Below, in pieces: positions 11,033-21,299 of a stretch of DNA of 64,000 nt. The notes beneath the pieces were generated by a model that ran no database searches, was not told the DNA's origin, and worked only from the letters and a program-made list of their open reading frames with translations. The stretch comes from Antilocapra americana (Eukaryota > Chordata > Mammalia > Artiodactyla > Antilocapridae), in NCBI GenBank assembly GCA_007570785.1, contig ML661799.1:1525598-1589597 (forward strand). The letters are read 5' to 3'. The position numbers were made by a program, and so were the translations under genes. Within the stretch, counting starts at the first letter, position 1; each line of letters opens with the position of its first letter.

Positions 11033-11225
11033 CACAGAAGATAGTATAACATATTGGTTGAAAATGTAGACCCTGGAATCAGAGTTGGAGTCCCAGTGAT
11101 GCTATTTACCAGCTGTGTGAACTTAGATAGGCTGCTTAACCACTCTGTGTTTCAGCTTTCTTATCTGTATAATGATATTAGTGCCTATCTTCTAGAATTT
11201 CTTGAGAATTAATATACGTAAAAAT
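11033..11225 (+). mobile_element. MIR SINE
   Basis: A near-complete sense MIR: 'ACCCTGGAATCAGAGTTGGAGTCC', 'TTTACCAGCTGTGTGAACTTAG', 'GCTTAACCACTCTGTGTTTCAGCTTTCTTATCTGTATAATG' and a decayed 3' tail. Confidence 0.85.
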
Positions 11226-11279
11226 GCATAAAACAAAGTTGGGTTAGCGTTTTTAAATACATATTTATTAATGATAATA

Positions 11280-11499
11280 ATTGATTCCTCTCCCTTGTAG
11301 CTCAGTTGGTAAAAAATCCATCTGCAATGTAGGAGCCCTGGGTTCAATTCCTGGGTCAGAAAGATTCGCTGGAGAAGGAAATGGCAACCCACTCCAGTAT
11401 TCTTGCCTGGGAAATCCCATGGACAGAGGAGCCTGGCAGGCTACAGTCCATGGGGTCACAAGAGTCAGACACAACTGAGTGACTGAACCACCACCACAG
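11280..11499 (+). mobile_element. Bov-tA SINE
   Basis: Head 'CCCTTGTAGCTCAGTTGGTAAA', B box GGTTCAATTCC, and a complete BovA body to 'GACACAACTGAGTGACTGAACC'. The flanks TGATAATAATTGATT (11272-11286) and TGATAACAATGATT (11500-11513) are a probable imperfect TSD. Confidence 0.95.
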
Positions 11500-11513
11500 T
11501 GATAACAATGATT

Positions 11514-11904
11514 TGTTTTATTATTTTTTAATACTTGCTATTATTTTCTTATCCAGCTGGCCCTGTCTGCCTTGCTTCTTGTTTTCTAATTAGACTTACA
11601 AGTTCTTGAGGCTCTGTAAACTGTTTCCTATCTGGTGACTGGGGAGAAGATCGGTACAGGCTGTTCATGATGAGGGGTGGCCAACGCTTGCTGCCAAATG
11701 GAGCTCTTGTATTCCTCGCCCAGAGAATGCAAAGGCATGCTCAGCTCTCAAAAGGTGTGCATTTCTAGAACTGAAAGTAAAAGCTGACCACCTTGCCTGC
11801 TTCCCAGGAGTCTCCAAAGAGCCCCTCTTCACATGGGCTTGGCCAACAGCTCCTGTGTGGTAGGTAAGAAACCAAGGCAAAGGGAGATACTAAAACTACG
11901 CTTC
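11514..11904. other. Unique non-coding stretch
   Basis: No repeat or exon recognised. A 71-codon antisense frame at 11665-11880 has no known motif. Confidence 0.5.
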
Positions 11905-12117
11905 TGATGGTGCAGGCTTCACTGAGGTATAATTAACAAAGTTGTAATAGATTCAAAGTGTACAACATGATGATCTGATATATGCCCACATTATGAAATG
12001 ATTCCCACAATCATTGATCATTAATTAAAAGTTAATTAATGCATCCATCACCTCACATAGTTACATTTATAGTTACCTTTTTACTTTTTTCCTCTTGGTT
12101 TGATGAGAATGCTTAAG
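11905..12117 (-). mobile_element. Old L1 (L1M-type), part 1
   Basis: 'CACTGAGGTATAATTAACAAAG', 'GTGTACAACATGATGATCTGATATATG' and 'CATCCATCACCTCACATAGTTAC' are hallmarks of the antisense 3' region of mammalian L1M elements. It continues after the SINE at 12340. Confidence 0.75.
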
Positions 12118-12326
12118 TATATGCATGCTCAGCTGTGTCTGACTCTTTGCGACCCCATGGACTGTAGCCCACAAGCCTCCTCTGTCTATGGGGTTTTCTA
12201 GGCAAGAATACTGGAATGGGTTGCCATTTTCTCCTCCCGGGGGTCTTCCTGACCCCAGGGATAGAACCCATGTCTCTTGTGTCTCCTGCATTGAGCAGGT
12301 GGACTCTTTACCACCAGGCACTACTG
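12118..12326 (-). mobile_element. Bov-tA SINE inside L1M
   Basis: The full antisense BovA body runs through the reverse B box ('GATAGAACCCATG') to a reverse head. A perfect 13-bp TSD, GAGAATGCTTAAG, lies at 12105-12117 and 12327-12339. The duplicated word is itself L1 sequence, so the SINE entered a pre-existing L1. Confidence 0.95.
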
Positions 12327-12339
12327 GAGAATGCTTAAG

Positions 12340-12560
12340 ATCTCACCAAATTTCAAGTATACTCTCAGCAAAATTCAAATACGCAATACAATGCAGTATT
12401 ACTAACTGCAGCCACCATACTGTACATTAGATTCTAGGAGCTTATTCATCTTGTAACTGGGAGTTTGTACCCTTTGACCCACCTCTCTCTGTTTCCCCCA
12501 CCTCCCAGCCCCTGGCAACCACCATTCTACTGCCTGTTTCTAAGAGACTGAATTTTTACA
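12340..12560 (-). mobile_element. Old L1 (L1M-type), part 2
   Basis: Continues the L1 at 11905: 'ATTTCAAGTATACTC', 'CACCATACTGTACATTAGA', 'CTTATTCATCTTGTAACTGGGAG' and 'CCCAGCCCCTGGCAACCACCATTCTACT'. Confidence 0.8.
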
Positions 12561-12717
12561 TTGAAACTAGTCCCAAAGGCCAATCTCAGAACAGAAGTTA
12601 AAGCAATGGATAATCAGAATAATTACAAAAGTGGTGAAAAATGAGTGAGGAGCAATAAGTCTGAGCCAAAATATAAATGAAATAAAACCCACAGGGCCAG
12701 GTTAAGAAGCCAAGTAT

Positions 12718-12895
12718 ATAGTAAGAACTGACTGTATAGCACAGGGAACCCTACTCAATATTCTGTAATAGCCTATATGGGAAAAGAATCTAAAAGGAGT
12801 GGATACAGATATATGTATAATGAAGTCAAAACTTACTTAGTACAAAAGTGAGTACAAAAAACTACTCCAATAAAAACTTTTAAAACAAGAAACCA
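12718..12895 (+). mobile_element. L1 3' UTR remnant
   Basis: 'CTGACTGTATAGCACAGGGAACCCTACTCAATATTCTGTAATAGCCTATATGGGAAAAGAATC' is the conserved L1MA-type 3' end and is followed by a decayed A-rich tail. Confidence 0.75.
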
Positions 12896-13061
12896 AGTAA
12901 AGAATTTGAAATCTGAAATTTTCTATTAGAGATTTTGTCCTGTTCTGGAACATATATTCTATATTAGTGTGGCCCTTCTCTATCCTAAGAATATACCTAC
13001 AAAGGAGATGGAATACCAGGTGTGTGTGCTGAGATAAGTCTTATTTGGGGTTCCTTTATAT

Positions 13062-13434
13062 CTGGTGGCTCAGCTGGTAAAGAATCTGCCTGCAATGCAG
13101 GAGACCTCAGTTCAATTCCTGGGTTGGGAAGATCCCCTGGAGCAAGCCACTCCAGTACCCTTGCCTGGAAAATCCCATAGACAGAGGAGCCTGGTATGCT
13201 ACAGTCCACTCACTCACCCACTCCAGTATTCTTGGGCTTCCTTGGTGGCTCAGCTGGTAAAGAATCTGTCTGCAATGTGGGAGACCTAGGTTCGATCCCT
13301 GGGTTGGAAAGATCCCCCGGAGAAGAGAAAGGCTACCCACTCCAGTATTCTAACCTAGAGAATTCCATGGAGTGTATAGTCCATGAGGTTGCAAAGAGTC
13401 AGACACGACTGAATGACTTTCACTTTTACTTTCA
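13062..13434 (+). mobile_element. Dimeric Bov-tA SINE
   Basis: Two sense Bov-tA units are joined head to tail. The first (13062-13228) lacks part of its body and its tail, and the second (13229-13434) is nearly complete with a TTTCACTTT-type tail. Only the outer edges carry a matching TSD, CTTTATATCTGG (13054-13065) and CTTTGTATCTGG (13435-13446), one mismatch, so the dimer was inserted as a unit. The left TSD overlaps the first bases of the head. Confidence 0.85.
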
Positions 13435-13446
13435 CTTTGTATCTGG

Positions 13447-14306
13447 ACCCAAGACAGTACCCAACCTCCCATTTGATAATATCACTTTAGACATGTTGCC
13501 ATTAATTCCACGACTCTTCTTCACATTTTAATTTGGGAGAACGTGGGAGACATCCTTGTTTCTTGAGGAGATTTGCAAACTGGTCTAAACTCACTGGAAA
13601 TACATTCACAAACTCATAGTGGATGAGTTATGTGTTCTAAACTCACCATGTTTTTTCAACTTCAGAGGTACCTTTTGAATCTTGTCTCCAACATCTAAAG
13701 GATATTTTGAGTCAGTTGGGATATGGAAAAAGGCATATATTTATTTGTTTACTTTACACTTTGGATTTTAAATAAGTATAGAAAATTATGAGGCTATTTT
13801 AAATGTTTGACTGTGCCTCTTAAACCCTGATTGAAGGAGTGAAGTGTAAGAATAGTCTATATGTCAAGAAGAACACTTGGGCAGTAGGTGGAATCTTTAA
13901 CAATCAGAGTGAGGAAGCCTCACCAGGGGACTCAAGTGTGTTCCCTGAGGCTATAAAAAGCCAACAGTAAATGAGTAAAATGGTGACAGAGTAGAGATCT
14001 AGAAGACAGGTAGGAAGGTGAAATGCAGGCAGATCAGAGCTGAAAATAAACCTAGGATTAATTATAAATGAATGAAATATACCAGCTCAAATTAAACAGC
14101 CTATTTTGCAATTGACATTTGTGAGTATTCTTATGAGATACAAGTTTGTGTGTACATGCATGTGTGTCATGTCTTTAGAATGTATTCTGTATGTATTCTT
14201 CAACATTCATTAGGAAACATCTTTTTCTTCAAAAAAAAAAAAGTTTGTTTTTAAAAAACATCATATGATATTTCCTGCCTGCAGAGTTGGTTTTGCAAGT
14301 CGTGTG
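13447..14306. other. Unique A/T-rich stretch
   Basis: No repeat family is clear. It contains poly-A runs near 14230-14242 and 14253-14258. No exon is supported. Confidence 0.45.
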
Positions 14307-14316
14307 CCTGGAAAGT

Positions 14317-14472
14317 GAAAGCTACTCAGTCGTGTCCAACTTCTTGAGGCCAGAATTCTAGAGTAGGTAGCTTTTCCCTTCTCCAGGAGATCTTCCCAAC
14401 CCAGGGAGCAAACCTAGGTCTTCTGCACTGCAGGCAATTTTTACCAGCTGATCCACAAGGGAAGCCCACACA
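14317..14472 (-). mobile_element. Bov-tA SINE, internally shortened
   Basis: Antisense tail ('CTACTCAGTCGTGTCCAAC'), a shortened body, and the reverse head ending 'AAGGGAAGCCC'. The TSD CCTGGAAAGT is at 14307-14316 and 14473-14482. The usual 'CCATGGACTGTAGCC' block is missing, so part of the body has been deleted. Confidence 0.9.
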
Positions 14473-14483
14473 CCTGGAAAGTT

Positions 14484-14582
14484 ATTCTCAAACCTTGGCA
14501 CCAGAATCCCTAGGAGACTCTGAGTCAGTATGGCTGAGCAAGGGGCTTTCAAAAGGGGCTCAGTGAGTCTGAGGACCACTGA
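14484..14582 (+). mobile_element. MER5-like hAT fragment
   Basis: 'TTCTCAAACCTTGGCACCAGAATCCCTAGGAGACTC' opens it and 'TGAGTCTGAGGACCACTG' closes it, as in short non-autonomous hAT elements that end in TGAGAACCACTG. The middle is deleted. Confidence 0.6.
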
Positions 14583-17244
14583 AGCTAAAGAGCCGTCACA
14601 CCAGAGAACAACTTCCTCCACACCCTGTAAGTGATGTGAGTAACTGCTACTTGGTGCTTTAATTCTCTCACTTCTCTCCTTCATTCATACTTGGGAACCC
14701 ATTAAAATATAAGGAAAGTCACATGATTAAAAAGGACCTCTTGAGATGTTTCTTCTACCCTCAAATTACTTCTCTGGAGAACCTAGTAGGAAGACAGAGG
14801 CAGACGTGGAGAGTTCATCACTAACACAAGACAACCTGGGATGGGGGTTAGCGTGAAGGATGTTCTACTTTGACACATAAATGGGAGGTCAGACAAGGAG
14901 AGTTAGGGCCACAATGACCTGGGTAGGCTTTCTAATAAAAGTGGGCCCTGAAGGGATCCCTAAAAGATGGGTCGAAAATGCATAGTCATGAACTTGGAGT
15001 CTTGCTGCAGGGTGAGAGAAGGTTACAATCTGAGGTTGCTGGGCAACTAACAAGGTTCTTCTCTTTGCAGCAGCAAGATGCTAATTAAAAGCTGCCTTTA
15101 GGTCTCAAAGGCACTATCTAGTTAAAGCTCAAAAAGGAGGAATTTTTTTAAGAGTCCATAAAATTTAGTACCAACTTAATTTTTATTCATCGTGAATCAA
15201 TGCAGAAACCAGAATAGATCTAACTCATTGTTGCTGCGTGTGTTCTAGAATCACGACACATTCTTGGCTAGAATCAGAAAGGTGATAAAACTAAATAAAA
15301 GGTCTTAGGTCTCCAATCCCACATATGGTTACAGTTCTGTCCTTGTCATCTCTTGAAAGGAATATCTCCAGGAAAAGGAAGTTAGTAAAACTCTGAGTGA
15401 TGAGTGTAGGGTAAATCAAATTTATTGGGTATGCACAGTCCTACCCTTGAACCTGGGTGACCAGGGCCTCTGCCCTTAGCTCTACCATGTAGACACCTCT
15501 GATGCCCACTCCTCCTCCTGGTAACAGCCCTCCCCACAAGATGAGGAGACATGCCCACCAGGATCCTATTATCCCCCTTCCAGACAACACTCTGAGTATC
15601 TAGGACACTGGAATTCTCTGTCCCTCACAGACCTCTTCTCCAGGTCCATATTCTCAATGATGTATGGTGCCACCAATATGCACACACCCAGGCCTAAGGG
15701 GTGGGTAAAAAGATACTGCTGGGAGAAGATATGGACAGAACTTAGACAAGTGGGCAAGATACATGAGGACACTTATGGTGAGGGATGTAGGGGAAGAGCA
15801 CAAAGGCAAGTTGGAAGACCTTAATTTCTACTCTTGTCTGAACCATGAAAATGTTAGGGGAGGACACCACATAGTCCCAGTCTCTTGGGAATTGTGACAT
15901 GCTATCACAACTGGCTTCTCTATCACCCTTTTCTATTCCCTGTACAATGACCAAATGTTAAGTGGTTACTTACTGCCTACACCTCACATGTCCACAGAAA
16001 GAAAGTCCTCCACTCTGTCCTCTGGGGGAAACAGCAAAAGTCTCCTCATCCTTTTTCTACTTCCTTCTGACTCCTTTCCCAAATGAGGGGAAAAGACTTG
16101 TCTGATTGGTGAGGTTGAAGAAATGTCTGTAAATGGATAGCTCAGCCTTCCCTGGGCTCTTTTAGACACTCTACCTGCCTGCACCACTTTCTCTCCCCAG
16201 TGCAGGGATCAACAGAGACATACAAAATTCCTCACCCTGTGACTGGTATGTTTGAAGATCCAATTCAGGGAGGAAGGAATAGAAAGCCTGCAGTCCATAG
16301 ATTTGACTGAGTTCATCACTGCAGAAGCAATCATAGGCATTTCTCACTGCAGACTCGAGGCCATTTTATGCACGGGGCCACACACATGCCAACTCCTGCA
16401 ATGCCACGTCTGAGAGGAACCATGGGGGCTTTGATGGATAATAGACAACAGGATGTAAAACAGGATAAAGAGAAAGGAAACTTTTTATCACTTTAGGAGA
16501 GAAGACAACTAGAACAAGGGATCAGAAACCATAGAGAATAAACTGCAGCAGGCAACCAGGAAGATGACAGTTGAAGAGAATAGGATTGTCTGGAGAGAAC
16601 ATAGGAAAGAAGGGATTGAGAAGGGAGAGAAGGTTAGGGGATGGCACCAGATGTATTTAATGTAGTGCACAGACATGAAGAGAAAATATTCAAGGGACCC
16701 TGAAAGGACTCCAGGGGAGCAGACAGCCAGCGTAGAAGTGAAGATCTGGATTCCAGAAAAAGATCCCAGTGATTTCAGGGGCCAAGGTTGACCGCATAAT
16801 GTAAAAGTCCATCTTGCGTGTTAAGCTTGGCCAAACTGCATTTAATTGTTCAGCTAAGTGCCTGGGATGGGATTTACCTATTCCTGTCTGTGGGTACCTT
16901 GAAATCTGGAACCCCTCTCCCTGTAAGGAAGAAGAGTCTGTGTGAGGAACCGTGGTTGAACAGGAAGATATTTTTGAACCATGAAGGAAGCACAATCCAG
17001 AGCATCCTGCATCCTCATCAACAATCCCAAAGTGAAAGCCTGAAAATAAGAGCAACTATCCCAGCTTCTGTGGGTGGAGGTGACAGGAGGGACTACTACT
17101 TACTCCAGGCAGCCTGTGCTTTCATGCGCACTTTCATACATACTTTCCCTTATCTGAATTAAATGATGATTGAAGGGTTGGTTCATTTTGCTTTAGAATC
17201 TCCTGCCCCACCTTGGGCTAACTGAGGACACCTTGGATATCATA
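14583..17244. other. Long unique stretch
   Basis: About 2.7 kb without recognisable repeats. There is a splice-like block at 16187-16251 (strong acceptor, 45-nt open segment, donor GTATGT). Several antisense frames of 67-121 codons at 15569-17055 do not join into a protein I recognise. A reverse AATAAA at about 15419-15424 is probably coincidental. Confidence 0.4.
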
Positions 17245-17430
17245 AAACTAACACTGATTGTACAGCACAGGGAACTATAGTCAAAATCTTATGCAACCTA
17301 TATGGTAAATAATCTCAAAATTAATATTTGTGTATATGTATAACTGAATCATCTTGCTGTGCACCTGAAACACGGTAAGTCAACTTTTCCAGTAAAAAAT
17401 ATTTATTAAGAAAAATAAATAAATAAAATA
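17245..17430 (+). mobile_element. L1 3' UTR remnant with (AAAT)n tail
   Basis: 'ACTGATTGTACAGCACAGGGAACTATAG', 'TATAACTGAATCATCTTGCTGTGCACCTGAAAC' and a tail of AAATA units make this the 3' end of an L1MA-type element, heavily 5' truncated. Confidence 0.85.
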
Positions 17431-18164
17431 CACTGGAATTCATCAAACTACACATTTGGGATGAGATGTGCCCAAAGTTTACAGAGAAGAATTAATAAAA
17501 CAAAAGCACAGAAGATACAAAAAACTAGGAGCCCAGAGAAATAGCTTAAGATTGCCCTTGAAGAGAAGAAAATTTAGGTTGATAAAAGACACAGAAGCAG
17601 AAGAAGGAAGATTCTTTAAATGGAAGGAAAGAGAGAAGATAAGAGGGAAGGAGGGAGGAAAGGGTAGAGGAAAAGAGATGGGGCAGAGGGTGGGGGGAAT
17701 GATTGGGTAGGTAAATAATTAGGGACCAGAAGAAGAAAGAGGAAAATAAATATTCGCTAAGTAAAACTGTTTTCATCCACATGAAAACAAGGGTACTTTC
17801 TGCATTCATTCAACCTCTTTGTTAGTTGTTCTGTTTTTAAAAGCAGCAGGGAATGTCAAACAGCTGTTTTTACAGCTTCTGTCGCTTTGTCAAAGCCGGC
17901 CTGTGCAGTCTGACTCCAGGCACACCCAGACAGCAGAGCGGGTGGCAAGGCACCGCGTGAGCAGATGGGGAGTCTGCAGGCAGCTCCGCGAGAGACGGTG
18001 CCTGGCTGCCAGCTCCCTCCTCAGAGCCGGGAGCCAGGACCCCTGGGAATGCTGGCGGAGAGAGATAAGCTAACGCTCCAGGCAGCATTTCTCCTTTCTG
18101 ATTTAAAAAAAAAAAAAAAGCACCTAGGGATAATCTTCCCTCAGTGACAACAGCACAAAAACAC
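17431..18164. other. Purine-rich then CpG-enriched unique stretch
   Basis: 17620-17700 is almost pure A/G on the plus strand (GGAA/GGGA-type). 17880-18080 has about a dozen CpGs in 200 bp, well above the window's background. An A-run lies at 18104-18119. No gene is recognised. Confidence 0.5.
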
Positions 18165-18353
18165 TAAACTCGAAGTCAGATGACATGGACGTGGGCGCCA
18201 GCTCTACCATGTCTGAGCTATGTGCCCTCAGGCCAACTATTTCACCTCTGAAAGTCTGTTTCTCCATTTATAAAATGGGGAGGAGGGGTTTCTCCGCAGC
18301 GTTCTCCTAAGAACTAAGCAAGGTAATAACACAGCACACAGCCTAGAATACAG
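18165..18353 (+). mobile_element. MIR SINE, part 1 (split by BovB)
   Basis: Sense MIR: 'ACTCGAAGTCAGATGACATGGACGTG', 'TGAGCTATGTGCCCTCAGGCCAACTATTTCACCTCTGAAAGTCTGTTTCTCCATTTATAAAATGG'. The tail resumes at 18507. Confidence 0.8.
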
Positions 18354-18506
18354 CTGTTATGTTGTTCAGTCACAAAGTCGTGTCCGACTCTTCGCGACGC
18401 CCGGAGACTGCAGTACGCCAGGACTCCCTGTCCCTCACCAGCTGAAGGAGTTTGCCCAAGTTCGTGTCCATTGAATGGGTGATGCCTATTTGTCTAGAAA
18501 GACAAA
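18354..18506 (-). mobile_element. BovB 3' stub with fold-back
   Basis: 18361-18485 is the antisense BovB 3' UTR ('GTTGTTCAGTCACAAAGTCGTGTCCGACTC', '..CTCCCTGTCCCTCACCAGCTG..', 'GTGTCCATTGAATGGGTGATGCC'), about 125 bp. At its 5'-truncated end lies a perfect 10-bp inverted repeat, CTATTTGTCT/AGACAAATAG, with loop AGAA (18486-18509). TAGAATACAG (18344-18353) and TAGAAGACAG (18507-18516) are a probable TSD with one mismatch. Confidence 0.8.
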
Positions 18507-18540
18507 TAGAAGACAGTAGGCATTCAGTAACATGCTAAAA
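18507..18540 (+). mobile_element. MIR SINE, part 2
   Basis: 'CAGTAGGCATTCAGTAACATGCT' is the MIR 3' end (..AGGCACTCAATAAATG..) and continues the copy at 18165-18353. Confidence 0.6.
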
Positions 18541-19633
18541 TCCCACCTTTAGTTAAAAATAACAGAGAGAGAGGTGATAGAAACAGAGACAGATCAATAG
18601 AGATACAGAGGAAGAGATGATAGAGATTTACATCAAGATCACGACCATGAGCCAGGGAAGGCCTTCAAAGGCATGTTTGGTTTCTGATAAATGTAAGAAG
18701 GGACGTCTCACATTCTCTCCTCTTCTCCCACTCTTCGCCTGGAAATCCCGGGGTGGACTCTCTTTTCTACTCCCCCTCCTAAATAAACCCTCTGGCAGCA
18801 TTGCTCTTAACCTGGCCAAGTTTAGCAGAGGTCTTTACCACAGAGGGGGCCCCTAGGTAAGAGAAAGGGTCTTCCTCCCTTGGCGACAGTCTCCCTCCTG
18901 AGGGTGATTGTACAATTCATGGTTTATCTGTGGTGGGGTGAGAGTGGAGAGCACACAGGGAGAACAACCAGCAAAGGGAAAAGACACAAGCACCAGATTA
19001 TAAGGGAGAGAACTTTGGGTCAACAGTGTGGGCAAGGTCAAGGTCAAGGTCAAACACCAAGGAGGGTGTAACTTAATTAGGGCCTTTTCCTCACAAGACC
19101 ATGGGTCACAGGGCTCCTGCCAGCTCATCAGCACCCTTGTCATCATTCTCATCCCAGAAGACAAGTGAGTGTTTCCTCAGGCCTTGGAACATTGTCCAGT
19201 TTCACCCTTTTCCCTGACACTGTATGTGACAGTCTAAAATCATGGCACTTGGCCTGCTGCTTCAGGGAGACCGTGGGAGCTTATTCTCATCATCACCTTC
19301 ACTTGGACACACCCCTAACCCTTACAGGGCCAAGAACAAGGTAGTTAAAAGTCATAAATCAGGCTAACACACTGTGAGATAAAAACCACTCTATCCTTGA
19401 CAAATATCCCTTCACAAACCTGGGAAGTTTAAATCTAGAATTTTCAGGCTCTTGGAGCTCTGCTCTAGTACACAGAGCTATGGGGAAAGATGACGTCTAC
19501 CTCCCAGACTGCCTCCTCCTCTTTCCATACTGGGTTTTGACTCACCCTCAAGGGACCTCACACACACACACGCACGTGGACATCCAGCCCACAAGCCCAG
19601 GCTCTCTGCACACCTGCCAATGACACAGTCCAC
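18541..19633. other. Unique stretch with nuclear-receptor-like motif array
   Basis: No repeat or exon is recognised. The notable element is three tandem AGGTCA hexamers at 19035-19052 (separate entry). A short CA-rich patch lies at 19560-19575. Confidence 0.45.
19035..19052 (+). promoter_or_regulatory. Three tandem AGGTCA half-sites
   Basis: AGGTCA occurs three times with no spacing (19035-19040, 19041-19046, 19047-19052). This also makes two TCAAGGTCA words, the extended half-site recognised by monomeric nuclear receptors such as SF-1 and ERR. The motif is seen; its use is inferred. Confidence 0.35.
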
Positions 19634-19708
19634 TCATGTCAATGTATGGCAAAACCAACACGATAATGTAAAGGAAAAAAAATAAATTTAAAGAATAAAT
19701 AAATAAAA
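19634..19708 (+). mobile_element. Ruminant L1 3' tip
   Basis: 'TCATGTCAATGTATGGCAAAACCAACACGATAATG' followed by an A/AATA-rich tail matches the very end of the L1 at 27858-27911. Only about 40 bp of element remains, an extreme 5' truncation. Confidence 0.8.
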
Positions 19709-20684
19709 GATGCACTGGGGTATAAGTTATGCAGAGACTATAAGCTAACTTGGGGCCATTTGAGTAGAGAACTGCAGGTTCCCAAGTAAGGGAGTCATAG
19801 GACTTGTTATAGACATAGCCTCATGGCCCGAGGATCCCTTGCCCTTTCGTGATGGTCGTGACTGGAAAAGTGAGACCCTCTAAAATGCAAGGTCCAGAAC
19901 CAGGGCTCCTCTTCCCCACAGCATCCTGCATCCTCATCAGCATCATGACCCCCAGGGAACATCATGCCCACCCCACCATCGCCCCCGACCCTGCCCAGGC
20001 AGGTGTAGAGAGCATCTCCCTCTGGTTTGCTCCCCACCTGGGCTCTCAACACACCTCTCCAGCTACATTCTTATCAACTCCAGATAGCAACTCAGAGTCA
20101 CTCAGGCCCAGATCTCCTCTGGGAAGAGACAGGAGCAGCACAGAGAGGGCGAGCCAGTCTGGAGACTGAGGCAGGATGGAGCCTAGCTGGGACTCCTGGG
20201 GCTGGTCCCATTGTTAAGAGGGCCCCCCACCAGATTTAATGGAGCATCTCTGCTGTGATTTTCTCAGTGTTGTGGCTCTAATAGGCTCCCCTGAGGGGCC
20301 GCTCAGGGCCCACTCTGCCTCCGAGCAGCTGCTGTGCTGAGCGAGAGAGCGAGAGGCTCCTTTGCAGACCACATGGCTGTCGCCTTCTCGGGAAGCCATC
20401 ACAGCACACCCTGGAACAGGCTCCCAGGAGGCATCACAGTTTAGGGTAATTCATCAACTTCGCAGCTGCTGCCTGGGAGGGAGGGGGCCTGGGGAAGCAA
20501 GTGCCAAGCCACTCAGGAATCAGGAGTGTTCCCTAGGCCAACTGAGAGAGCAAGAACACCCTTGAGGGTGGGCAGGGCTCCAGACTGCCTCTGGCTTCAC
20601 CTCCAGCCTGCCATGGGCCTCGGGGTTCCCAGACATGGTCAGCCACCTGCCCAGATCCCTGCTGGCTCCGAGGGCACTGTGAGA
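19709..20684. other. Unique stretch
   Basis: No repeat recognised. 20220-20460 is GC-rich with scattered CpGs and a run of GAGCGAGAGAGCGAGAG, and may be regulatory. Overlapping 60-106 codon frames on both strands carry no known motif. Confidence 0.4.
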
Positions 20685-20830
20685 GTGCTGCTCTTTGGAG
20701 TCAGGAAGACTGGATTCAGGAGCTCCTGCCTCATCCCTTGGATGTATGATCCATAGCAAGTTATTTCACCTCTCTACATCTCTGTTTGCCCATCTGTAAT
20801 GTGGAGATGAAAGTATTTCTTTACTCCCAT
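20685..20830 (+). mobile_element. MIR SINE
   Basis: 'TCTTTGGAGTCAGGAAGACTGGATTCAGGAGCTCCTGCC' and 'CAAGTTATTTCACCTCTCTACATCTCTGTTTGCCCATCTGTAATGTGG' match the sense MIR 5' part and core. Confidence 0.8.
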
Positions 20831-20863
20831 GCCTGACATTCAACTAGGTATGTGCAAGTTATT

Positions 20864-21087
20864 GTGCATAATGCTAAGTTTCTTCAGTCGTGTCTGACTC
20901 TTTGCGACCTGATGGACTGCAGCCTGCCAGGCTCCTCTGTCCGTGGGATTCTCCAGGCAAGAATACTGGAGTGGGCTGCCATGCCCTCTTCCAGGGAATC
21001 TTCCCGACTCAGAGATCGAACCCACATCTTTTCTGTCTCCTGCATTGGCACGCAGGTTCTTTACCACTAGTGCCACCTGGGAAGCCC
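20864..21087 (-). mobile_element. Bov-tA SINE, full length
   Basis: Antisense tail 'GCTAAGTTTCTTCAGTCGTGTCTGACTC', the complete body, and the reverse B box and head ending 'CCACCTGGGAAGCCC'. The TSD is GTGCAAGTTATT (20852-20863) and ATGCGAGTTATT (21088-21099), with two mismatches. Confidence 0.95.
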
Positions 21088-21125
21088 ATGCGAGTTATTA
21101 AAATATTGAAATGTCTGGTAAAGAG

Positions 21126-21285
21126 CAGTGGTTCTCAAAGCATGGTTTCTAGACCAACAACATCATCGCCTGGGAATGTGTTAGAAAAACACCTTCTTGG
21201 GGTCTGCCCTACACTTACTGAATCAGAAACTCCAGAGATGTTTTAACAAATCTTCCAGGAGATTCTAAAGTGGGCTAAAATACAG
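21126..21285 (+). mobile_element. MER5A-like hAT element
   Basis: It starts with the terminal CAGTGGTTCTCAAAG, then 'CATGGTTTCTAGACCAACAACATCATCGCCTGGGAATGTGTTAGAAA', 'CTACACTTACTGAATCAGAAACTCCAG' and 'TTTTAACAAATCTTCCAGGAGATTCT'. The 3' terminal repeat is not clear. Confidence 0.85.
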
Positions 21286-21299
21286 AGTATACTCCCTGC

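Noticed and set aside
11280..11499. tRNA gene called from A and B boxes in the Bov-tA heads
   Set aside because: The boxes belong to tRNA-derived SINEs. No cloverleaf with an acceptor stem or anticodon arm is kept in this or the other copies.
15419..17055. Antisense processed pseudogene ending at a reverse AATAAA near 15.42 kb
   Set aside because: The antisense frames do not join into a recognisable protein, and there is no poly-A tract or TSD.
18838..18855. CTCF-like CCACAGAGGGGGC
   Set aside because: One extra base breaks the core spacing.
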